Assembly (NCBI GenBank): GCA_964436765.1
Contig: CAYTEH010000025.1
Span: forward strand, 1 to 22,599
DNA length: 22,599 bases
Direction: 5' to 3'
From: CAYTEH01 sp964436765
GTDB lineage: Bacteria; Patescibacteriota; Gracilibacteria; Peribacterales; Peribacteraceae
The notes under the pieces were generated by a model that was not told the DNA's origin, searched no databases, and saw only the letters and a program-made list of their open reading frames with translations. Shown here piece by piece: positions 1 to 6,495 of the stretch; the first letter of the stretch is position 1; each line of letters begins with the position of its first letter. A program made the position numbers and the translations under genes.

Positions 1-2143
1 AGCGCTGGCGCTTGCGGCGCTTGCGTTCGCGTTCGGCCTCTTCGCGCTTCAGCTGCTCCTGCGTTTTTTGCGCGGGCGCTGCCGGAGGCGTCGGAGTGTG
101 TGCCGCAACGGGCGACGCCACGGGCGCAGGTACGGCCGGAGTCACTGGTGCGACGGGCGCGAGCTCAGGCGTCACCACAGGCGCAGGGGGAGCCGGCGGT
201 GCAGGTTCGGAGATCGGTCCGGGAGGCACTGGATCCGGCGCCGGGATAACGGCCGGGACCGGAGCAGGTGCAATCGGTGCGGGCACCGGAGGTTCGATGG
301 TCGCCACGGGCAACGGCGGTACGTCGCTCGCGAGAGGCGGTGCCGGCGGGGGTACGGGTTCAGGCGCCGGCGCAGGAGTTTCGGCAGGGGCGGGGATCGG
401 CGCAGGTTCGGGTGCAGGAGTCGCTGCAGGTGCCGGCTCGAATGCTGGAGCGGGAGCGGAGGGAACAGGCTCGGGCACCGGGGCCGGAGCAATCGGCTCG
501 GGCGTCGGGGCAGGGGTCGTGTCCTGACGCAGCCACGGGGGGAGCGACTCCTCCTGCGTTCCGGCGGGCGGTGCCGGCACCGTGGCCTGGTCAGCCGGAA
601 CGGGTGCGGGTTCCTGAGAGAAGACGTTTGTGAGCGGCGGCGCGGATGCGGGTTCGGGTACCGATGCAGCGGGGGCGGGAGGCTCGGTGAACGGAGGAGG
701 CGGGGGCACGTCGTTCGCGAAGGCCGGTGCGGGCGCCGGGACCGGAGCGGGTTCGGGAGCCGACGCGGCGTTCTCGCCTTTCAAGCCCTGCTTGAGCCAT
801 GCGGGTGCCTGGTTTACGTCCACATAGTTGCTGGGCGGAGGTGTGACGGCGCGCGCCGCTTCCGGTTCTTTCTCCGGAGCAGGTTCCTGTTTTTCTTGTG
901 CCTCAACAACCTCGGGAGCCGCCGCAGGGCGGCGCAGTTCGAGCGTCGCCGGGGCGCTCGTGGGCGTCTTGTCGTCGCCGACGATTTTCGCTTCGGCATC
1001 GGCAAGGCGCTTCTGGAAACTGCCGCCGGTCCGTCGCAGTATTTTCGAGATGAGCCACATGGCAAGTGCTCCCAGCGCTATGGCGAGCAGGCCTACGATC
1101 GCGATGCGCAGAAGGAGCGGCAGCATGCCGCCGAGGAGCGGCCTGTCCGGCGTCGCGGGTTCCGGGTCGGGTGTCGACGGTTCCGGAATCACCGTGCCGC
1201 CCGATCCAGTGTCGGGCCTGACGGAACTGACAGTGATAGTCGCGTCTGCCGTGCCGGCGACGGAGCCGTTGCCCAAGTCGCGCACCGTGACGGCGACCTG
1301 GTACGTGCCGTTCTGCAGGTAGCGGTGGGTGGGCTGGCGGATCATGCTTTGCTGGCCGTCGCCGAAGCTCCACGTGTGCACGACGTTGTCGGGGAAGGAG
1401 CCGGTTTCGAAGGTGAAGGTCACATCTCCGTCGCCCACGTCACGGGTCACGATGGTTCCGGCGGGGGTGGGTGCCGGTGCGCTCTCGCCGAAACGGATGC
1501 CTAGGTACTGCTCGCGTTGCCCTGTGAGGATGAGCATCCCGCGTTCGCGCGGGGACACGAACCAGAAGGCGAGCGCATTGCCCTCGGTCGCAAACATGGA
1601 TCCCGCCGAATCGTCGTCATTGGAGGTGTTGCCGTCTCCGTTGGAATCGTAGGCGGTGTCTGCGTCGACGCGGATCGGTTTATTGGATTCGGGTGAGGGT
1701 ATGAGCACGACAACGCCGTGTCCGGCCGGAAGAGATGCGATCCCGCTGGGGGACGGGGGAGCGGTGCGGACACTGTCGGATGTGTCTGCCGGCGCTCCTG
1801 TGGCCGGGACGACATCGAGCATGATGTTTTTATGGATGCGCTGACCGGACATCGGAAAATCCACGGATCCTTCCAGCAGGTACGTTCCAGGTTGTGCCAG
1901 GCGCGTCTGAAAAAACTGTCTGTTCCCGGCTTCCATGAACGTGCTGTTTTGGGAGAGCTTCCAGCTGACCAGCGCGGCCTGGCCGTCGGCATCTGCCTTG
2001 ATCTCGAAGACACTGCCCGCGGTCACCTGCACGGTTTCATCGGGCGTGTCGGATTGCAGGACCGCCTGCGCGCGGAGCGCGCCGGGGGCCCAGGCGAGCG
2101 CTGCGATCGCCAGAGCGAGGATCGCTCCGGACGTGTTCGACAT
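1..2143 (-). CDS. Secreted/anchored PKD-domain protein with long Pro/Ala-rich tail (3' end outside window)
   Basis: The minus-strand frame is open from the ATG at 2143 to the left edge (714 codons, no stop), so the C-terminus is missing. Residues 1-27 form a signal peptide ending near ALRAQA. A PKD domain is centred on the signature WSFGDG near residue 258. One membrane helix lies near residues 335-363. After it come over 340 residues of Pro/Ala/Glu low complexity, ending in the window with a charged EEAERERKRRKRQR stretch. The gene starts 10 bases after the pilin stop with no clear Shine-Dalgarno, so it is probably co-transcribed and translationally coupled to the pilin. PKD folds usually mediate extracellular protein or glycan contact; here the predicted topology puts PKD outside and the Pro-rich tail inside. 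The function is unknown. A structural role in a pilus or type IV secretion-like apparatus is inferred only from the neighbour. Confidence 0.85.
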   Translation of the reverse strand, partial: MSNTSGAILALAIAALAWAPGALRAQAVLQSDTPDETVQVTAGSVFEIKADADGQAALVSWKLSQNSTFMEAGNRQFFQTRLAQPGTYLLEGSVDFPMSGQRIHKNIMLDVVPATGAPADTSDSVRTAPPSPSGIASLPAGHGVVVLIPSPESNKPIRVDADTAYDSNGDGNTSNDDDSAGSMFATEGNALAFWFVSPRERGMLILTGQREQYLGIRFGESAPAPTPAGTIVTRDVGDGDVTFTFETGSFPDNVVHTWSFGDGQQSMIRQPTHRYLQNGTYQVAVTVRDLGNGSVAGTADATITVSSVRPDTGSGGTVIPEPSTPDPEPATPDRPLLGGMLPLLLRIAIVGLLAIALGALAMWLISKILRRTGGSFQKRLADAEAKIVGDDKTPTSAPATLELRRPAAAPEVVEAQEKQEPAPEKEPEAARAVTPPPSNYVDVNQAPAWLKQGLKGENAASAPEPAPVPAPAPAFANDVPPPPPFTEPPAPAASVPEPASAPPLTNVFSQEPAPVPADQATVPAPPAGTQEESLPPWLRQDTTPAPTPEPIAPAPVPEPVPSAPAPAFEPAPAATPAPEPAPIPAPAETPAPAPEPVPPPAPPLASDVPPLPVATIEPPVPAPIAPAPVPAVIPAPDPVPPGPISEPAPPAPPAPVVTPELAPVAPVTPAVPAPVASPVAAHTPTPPAAPAQKTQEQLKREEAERERKRRKRQR

Positions 2144-2153
2144 GCGTGCCGGC

Positions 2154-2546
2154 TTAGAATCCGAGGATGGTCGGTACTTCATTGATGAAGAGTCCCACGA
2201 TGATGCGGGAGAGGATGATGATGACGAGGCCGATGAGCGTGTATTGGATGATATGTTTGGCGCGCGTCTTGGAATCGTCCGAACCCATGCCGACGATGAG
2301 CCAGATGCCGGCGATGATGATGGCGATGACGGCAGCAAGCGCCACAAAGCTGAGCACGTAGCTGATGAGCGTCACAACGATCTCGCGGAACGTTTTGTTG
2401 GCGGGTCCGGTGATGGTCTGCGCTTCGGTCAGGCCGCCGGACAGGCCGGGGCCGTTGAAGACCGGCGTGTTGGCCGGAGCCGCGAATGCGGCAGCGGGCA
2501 CGAGCATCGGCAGTGCGAACGCCAGACGGTACAGAAGTCTCTGCAT
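2154..2546 (-). CDS. Small two-helix pilin-like protein (VirB2/TrbC-like)
   Basis: A 130-residue protein with a signal peptide (residues 1-22, ending AAAFA). A short Gly/Pro/Asn-rich segment follows, then two long hydrophobic helices (about 50-80 and 92-115) separated by a short polar loop GSDDSKTRAKH. This is the layout of VirB2/TrbC pilin subunits, which sit in the inner membrane before polymerisation. The assignment is by architecture, not by a strict signature. An in-frame ATG exists at 2573, but it lies inside the predicted -10 box, so the ATG at 2546, which gives a clean signal peptide, is preferred. It is the first gene of an operon with the PKD protein and is divergent from the aminopeptidase gene. 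Confidence 0.8.
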   Translation of the reverse strand: MQRLLYRLAFALPMLVPAAAFAAPANTPVFNGPGLSGGLTEAQTITGPANKTFREIVVTLISYVLSFVALAAVIAIIIAGIWLIVGMGSDDSKTRAKHIIQYTLIGLVIIILSRIIVGLFINEVPTILGF

Positions 2547-2571
2547 AAAATGGGGTGTGTATGTCCCTCTC

Positions 2572-2580
2572 ATGATAGCA
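2572..2580 (-). promoter_or_regulatory. Extended -10 promoter of pilin operon
   Basis: The minus strand reads TGCTATCAT, a TGn extension plus one mismatch to TATAAT. The predicted transcript starts near 2565, giving a leader of about 19 bases to the ATG at 2546 and excluding the ATG at 2573. It lies back to back with the promoter of the M24 gene. Confidence 0.6.
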
Positions 2581-2598
2581 CAAAACGGTCGTTTGATC

Positions 2599-2604
2599 TA
2601 CACT
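2599..2604 (+). promoter_or_regulatory. -10 box of M24 peptidase gene
   Basis: TACACT ends 9 bases before the ATG at 2613, so the predicted transcript would be nearly leaderless. There is no Shine-Dalgarno upstream of the ATG. The box shares a 40-base divergent control region with the pilin promoter. Confidence 0.45.
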
Positions 2605-2612
2605 CTCCGTCG

Positions 2613-3602
2613 ATGCGCCCCACCCCCCAGAAACTGCTTTCCACGGCCGGAACCGAGGCGCTTTTGGTCTCCGATCTCACCAATATCCGGTATCTGACGG
2701 GTCTGCAGCTGAGTGCGGGCGTTTTGCTCGTGCTGCCGCGGAAGTACACGTTGTTTGTCGATGCGCGGTACCGCGAAGGTGCCGAGCGCAGTGCGCATGG
2801 CTTTGACGTCGAGGACATCGCCCGGATTCCGGATATCATGAAGCGGGTGGGGGAGTGCGGCATTGAAGCGGAGCACGTGACGATTGTCCGTTTGCTTGGA
2901 TGGAAGAGGAAATTCAAGAATACAAAATTTATTCGAACATACGGGGCAGTCGAGCAGTTCCGGCGTCAGAAATCCGAGGACGAGCTGAAGACGCTCAAGC
3001 GTGCCCGGCGCATGACCCAGGAGCTGCTCCGGCGCGTGCCGTCGGTGCTCCGGAAGGCCGTCACCGAGGAACAGCTCGCGCGTCAGCTTCTGATCTGGTC
3101 GCTCGAGATGGGCGCGGACGGGCTCTCGTTCGATGCCATCGTCGGCTTCGGCACGCATACGAGTTCGCCGCACCACCGGCCGACATCGAGGACACTCAAA
3201 CAAGGCGACGTCGTGCAGATCGACGTGGGGGTGAAATACCGGGGCTACTGCGCGGACATGAGCGAAGTGTACTTCACGGCTGAACCGACCCGTGAACAGC
3301 GGAGGGTCTATGACGCTCTGTGCGAGGCGAAGGACGCGGCGACGGACGCGGTGCAAGCGGGGGTGACCAATCATGAGCTCGACCGCATCGCGCGCGCGGT
3401 GCTCAAGCGCGAAGGGATCGATGAGTACTTCACGCATGCACTCGGGCACGGTGTGGGTCTCGATATCCACGAAGGCGCGAGCATCTCAGGCCGCTCGGCA
3501 AAGCAGGAGATCCTCAAAAATGAAGTGATCACCATCGAACCCGGCGTCTATTTCCCCGGCAAATGGGGGATGCGCGTGGAGGATATGGTGTTTGTACACT
3601 AA
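2613..3602 (+). CDS. M24 family metallopeptidase (Xaa-Pro aminopeptidase/dipeptidase type)
   Basis: A 329-residue cytosolic peptidase of the creatinase/prolidase type, which removes or cleaves next to proline in small peptides. The N-terminal creatinase-like domain (about 1-125) contains the typical SDLTNIRYLTG segment. The pita-bread catalytic domain follows, with all five metal ligands visible: D204 (QIDVG), D215 (CADMSE), H279 (HALGHGVG), E309 (TIEPG) and E323 (RVEDM). The frame is open far upstream to 1935, but family similarity begins at the ATG at 2613, which also sits 9 bases after a -10 box. The protein stops right after RVEDMVFVH, without the usual last strand of about 10 residues, so the C-terminus is slightly short. 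Whether it is an aminopeptidase P or a prolidase cannot be decided here. Confidence 0.93.
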   Translation: MRPTPQKLLSTAGTEALLVSDLTNIRYLTGLQLSAGVLLVLPRKYTLFVDARYREGAERSAHGFDVEDIARIPDIMKRVGECGIEAEHVTIVRLLGWKRKFKNTKFIRTYGAVEQFRRQKSEDELKTLKRARRMTQELLRRVPSVLRKAVTEEQLARQLLIWSLEMGADGLSFDAIVGFGTHTSSPHHRPTSRTLKQGDVVQIDVGVKYRGYCADMSEVYFTAEPTREQRRVYDALCEAKDAATDAVQAGVTNHELDRIARAVLKREGIDEYFTHALGHGVGLDIHEGASISGRSAKQEILKNEVITIEPGVYFPGKWGMRVEDMVFVH

Positions 3603-3675
3603 TTTGTACATGTAGTATTTCTCCAATATTCATAGTTTTTGTCATGGGTAGAGCAAGGACACCAATCCTGAAATT

Positions 3676-3684
3676 TGCTATAGT
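3676..3684 (+). promoter_or_regulatory. Extended -10 promoter of 3D-domain gene
   Basis: TGCTATAGT ends 8 bases before the ATG at 3692. With normal spacing transcription begins at 3691, giving an essentially leaderless mRNA. A -35-like AGGACA (3656-3661) is present at 17-base spacing. Confidence 0.65.
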
Positions 3685-3691
3685 GATATGA

Positions 3692-5086
3692 ATGCATACA
3701 CACATCAAACGACTCATTGCGGTCGCCGCGATCACCCCGTTTTTGTGCCAGTCCGTGCCCGTTGCGACGGCGCAGGAAGCAACGACGGTGGCCGACAGGA
3801 TGGCTGCGGGCGAACCGTATGAACAGGAGTTCGTGCTGACGGCGTACTACTCGCCGCTGCCCGATCAGTGTTGCTACATCAAGGGAAGCCTCGAGGCCGA
3901 TATCGTCCTGAACGGCCAGGGCACGAATGGTGCCGACGGCACTGAAGTGTACCCGGGCATGGTGGCGGCCCCGCCCAGCTACCCGTTCGGCACGCGCATC
4001 GCGCTCCCCGGCATCGGGACCATGACGGTGCATGACCGCGGCGGCGCCATCCAGGAATGGGAGGAGGCGCACCGCATCGACGTGTGGGCAGGAGCAGGGG
4101 AGGAAGGGCTCGCCCGCGCACTCGCGTTCGGCGTGCAGCGCGTGCGCGGCACGGTGTACCCGAACGGATCCGACCGGCCCGACGAGAAGTTCAGTCTCGC
4201 GGAGCTCCCCGCGCCGCTCGAGCGCATCCGGCCGTATGCAGTCTCGGATCCCGGCGTCATCGTGACGCTCCCCGCGCTGGGAGAGAAGAGTGTTGCTGTG
4301 AAACTGCTCCAGGAGCAGCTGAAAGGCGCCGGCTACATGCAGGATGTGACGGGGCTCTACGGCCCGGTGACGCGTGATGCGCTCGCCGCATTCTATGCCG
4401 ATATGGAGATCGACGATGCGCCGGAATCGCTCACGGAACTCGGCTCCGCGTACCTGCAGGCGATGACCGAACGCCAGGGTGCGAAGGCGCCCGTGGCGGC
4501 CGAGGTCGATAACAAGAGCTCGCCGCAGGCGATCGCGCAGGCCAAGCGCACGCTCCGTTTCCTCGGGTACTTCGACGGGCGCACGAACGGCACGTTCGAT
4601 CAGGCTCTCTTCGACGGCATTCTGAAATTCCAGCAATCGGAGAAGCTGGTGAGCGACGCGCTGTCGCCGGGTGCGGGGCGCATCGGCCCCAAGACCCGCG
4701 CTCGCATCGTCTCGCACTGGACGCGGAAGCTCGTCTCGCAACGCGCCGGACACATCCTGCTGGTGCGCAAAGTGGATCAGCTCATCGCCGGGCGCGACGA
4801 CACGATCACGACCTTCATGGGCAAAGGCGCGCGCGGCGACGAGGTCCGCCAGCTGCAATCGGTGCTGGCGAAGAGGGGACTGCTCAAGAAAGATCAGGTC
4901 ACCGGCCTCTTCGGCGACGCCACCGAGAAAGCGCTCAAGGCGTTTCAAATCGCCGAAGGCGTCGTCAAAGCAGAGGGCGACCAGGGGGCGGGTTATGCCG
5001 GTCCCGCGACGCTGAGAGCCCTGCGGGAAGCCAAGCGCGAGGAGCTCGTGAGGATTGTGCGCGCCCAGGGCTGGTCCGCCATTTAA
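3692..5086 (+). CDS. Exported 3D-domain protein with three peptidoglycan-binding domains
   Basis: A 464-residue exported protein. Residues 1-27 are a signal peptide. A 3D (MltA-like double-psi barrel) domain spans about 45-150: it opens with FVLTAYYSP and contains GTRIALPG, the acidic VHDRGGAI and RIDVWAG segments, and ends with VQRVRGTVY. Three PG_binding_1-type repeats follow at about 200-245, 279-320 and 381-455, each with the leucine-rich helix and a G-x-F/Y-G-x-x-T turn (for example TGLYGPVT and TGLFGDAT). Proteins of this design bind peptidoglycan and may act as lytic transglycosylases. The Asp pair of the 3D motif is present, so activity is plausible but not proven. It stands next to a second double-psi barrel protein, suggesting a local wall-remodelling group. 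Start chosen by signal peptide and promoter spacing. Confidence 0.92.
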   Translation: MHTHIKRLIAVAAITPFLCQSVPVATAQEATTVADRMAAGEPYEQEFVLTAYYSPLPDQCCYIKGSLEADIVLNGQGTNGADGTEVYPGMVAAPPSYPFGTRIALPGIGTMTVHDRGGAIQEWEEAHRIDVWAGAGEEGLARALAFGVQRVRGTVYPNGSDRPDEKFSLAELPAPLERIRPYAVSDPGVIVTLPALGEKSVAVKLLQEQLKGAGYMQDVTGLYGPVTRDALAAFYADMEIDDAPESLTELGSAYLQAMTERQGAKAPVAAEVDNKSSPQAIAQAKRTLRFLGYFDGRTNGTFDQALFDGILKFQQSEKLVSDALSPGAGRIGPKTRARIVSHWTRKLVSQRAGHILLVRKVDQLIAGRDDTITTFMGKGARGDEVRQLQSVLAKRGLLKKDQVTGLFGDATEKALKAFQIAEGVVKAEGDQGAGYAGPATLRALREAKREELVRIVRAQGWSAI

Positions 5087-5197
5087 TTGCTACAGGAAAA
5101 CATGGGTTGGAATTTCCTTGATTTTGCGTGTGCACCATCCATGGGAATTTTTACACATGATTGATCACGCAGGATTTTTGAGCGACCATGGAACCCT

Positions 5198-6268
5198 ATG
5201 CGACGTTCGATTGCCCTGTGTCTGGTCTCGGTGTTGTGCGTGCCAAGCATCGCGTTCGCCGCGCCCGCGCCCGTCACGCGCCGCGACGGGTTTCTCCTGC
5301 TGTGGAACAGTATCGCCCGGGCGGTCCTTGCGAACCGCGAGAAGCCGTTCACGGACGTTCCGAAGGGATCGAAAGGTTTCGAGGAGATCACGTACGCGAA
5401 GTACCGGGGCATCGTCGACTATGACGTCGCCGACTTCCGCCCCAACGAGCCGCTCATGCTCGGCGACGCTCTCACGTGGCTCTTCCGCACACGGAGCGTG
5501 GACGACATCGATGAACTCACGGCCGACAATCTTCCCCTGCTCCTCGACCGCTATCCGCTCGGCGACTTCGTGGACCCCACCGAAGGCGAGCACGGAACGC
5601 TCCGTGACCGCACGCTGACGGAAGAAGAATTACTCAACCTGATGCGGAAAATCGATGGTCTCCTGCGCGAGGAGACGCACGAGGTCAGTCTGTATTCCGA
5701 AAAATTCCATGGCAAGGGCACGGCCTTCGGCGAGACGTTCGACATGAACGCGCTTACGGCCGCGCACCGGACGTTCCCGTGGAACACGCTCGTGAAAGTG
5801 ACGAACGTCGAGAATGGCAAGAGCGTGACGGTGCGCATCAACGACCGTGGTCCGTTCGTCGAGGGCCGCGACATGGATCTGAGCCTGGGCGCCTTTACCA
5901 CCATCGCCGACCGGTCCAAGGGGAAGATCCGTGCCACGTTCGAGCGTCTCGGCGATTCGACGCTCGTGAATGTCTGCGGTGACGGCGCCGGCGCGCAGGT
6001 GCGCATCGCGGGGAAGGTACGGCTCACGGACGGCCTCCCGCACGTGATGCGTCTGGGGCAGCTGCTTCGCTTCCGCTCGACGTTGCCGTTCGTGATCCGG
6101 TCCGTCGCGTATCCCGACGGCACGGTGGAGAAGCTCCAGAACTGGGTCTTGCCAGGTGAAACGTACGAATTGACTCCGTCCATCGAGGGCACGTACGTCT
6201 TCTCCCTGGGTACGAAGGAGGGGAGGGCGAGGAAGATGGAGACGAAGGTGGTGAAGTGCGACGAATGA
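5198..6268 (+). CDS. Exported SLH + RlpA-like double-psi barrel protein
   Basis: A 356-residue exported protein. Signal peptide 1-21 (ends AIAFA). Residues about 27-100 resemble an S-layer homology domain, with FTDVP and a terminal FRPNEPLMLGDALTWLF. Residues about 164-251 form an RlpA-type double-psi barrel: YSEKFHGKGTAFGE, NALTAAHRTFPWNTLVKV, and VRINDRGPFVEGRDMDLS with the conserved acidic residues. The last 100 residues look like a beta-sandwich (GETYELTPSIEGTYVFSL). RlpA proteins cleave or bind peptidoglycan lacking stem peptides; an SLH domain would anchor the enzyme to wall polymer. No convincing promoter was found in the 111-base gap after the 3D gene. A weak TGCGTG/CACGCA hairpin followed by T5 in that gap might end the upstream transcript. 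Start chosen by signal peptide. Confidence 0.9.
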   Translation: MRRSIALCLVSVLCVPSIAFAAPAPVTRRDGFLLLWNSIARAVLANREKPFTDVPKGSKGFEEITYAKYRGIVDYDVADFRPNEPLMLGDALTWLFRTRSVDDIDELTADNLPLLLDRYPLGDFVDPTEGEHGTLRDRTLTEEELLNLMRKIDGLLREETHEVSLYSEKFHGKGTAFGETFDMNALTAAHRTFPWNTLVKVTNVENGKSVTVRINDRGPFVEGRDMDLSLGAFTTIADRSKGKIRATFERLGDSTLVNVCGDGAGAQVRIAGKVRLTDGLPHVMRLGQLLRFRSTLPFVIRSVAYPDGTVEKLQNWVLPGETYELTPSIEGTYVFSLGTKEGRARKMETKVVKCDE

Positions 6269-6296
6269 TTGCCGGTGGTCGCAGAAAAGGATCAGC

Positions 6297-6390
6297 GCCA
6301 AAGCATCAGGAATCAGGGCGTGCAAATACCTTGGCAAATCCACCGTAGGGTGCAGTGTATGCACGTTTGGCTTTCTTGAACCCTGATTCC
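6297..6390 (+). ncRNA. Candidate structured RNA (hairpin with possible pseudoknot)
   Basis: In a 227-base gap without genes, GGAATCAGGG (6309-6318) pairs perfectly with CCCTGATTCC (6381-6390). It continues directly into CGTGCA (6319-6324) pairing with TGCACG (6360-6365), leaving a 15-base bulge on the 3' side (6366-6380). The first six bases of that bulge, TTTGGC (6366-6371), complement GCCAAA (6297-6302) just outside the stem, which would form a pseudoknot. A small inner hairpin CACC-GTAG-GGTG (6341-6352) fills the loop. There is no U tract, so it is not a classical terminator. It lies upstream of the ATPase promoter and about 30 bases after the RlpA-like gene. It could be a 3' UTR structure or a small RNA; no known family is recognised. 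Confidence 0.4.
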
Positions 6391-6453
6391 GTACAAATGT
6401 TCATTTTCAGCGACTGTATACGGAAATCCCTCCTGTTCAGAGACCACGTTTTC

Positions 6454-6462
6454 TGCTATAAT
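6454..6462 (+). promoter_or_regulatory. Extended -10 promoter upstream of ATPase gene
   Basis: TGCTATAAT is a perfect consensus extended -10. Predicted transcription start is near 6469, 27 bases before the GTG at 6496. A second -10-like TATAGT (6473-6478) lies closer to the GTG and would give an 11-base leader. Neither leader holds a Shine-Dalgarno. Confidence 0.65.
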
Positions 6463-6495
6463 CATGAGATTTTATAGTATTCTCTTTTCCCGTAC

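Noticed and set aside
68..1504. Long Arg/Gly-rich plus-strand frames over 12-1652
   Set aside because: They are antisense shadows of the Pro/Ala-rich minus-strand gene, produced by its GC-rich codons. Composition is unlike any protein family, and the minus frame has a signal peptide, PKD signature and membrane helix.
1935..2612. N-terminal extension of the M24 gene by 226 codons
   Set aside because: It runs antisense through the pilin and PKD genes, has no family similarity, and the promoter and homology both point to 2613.
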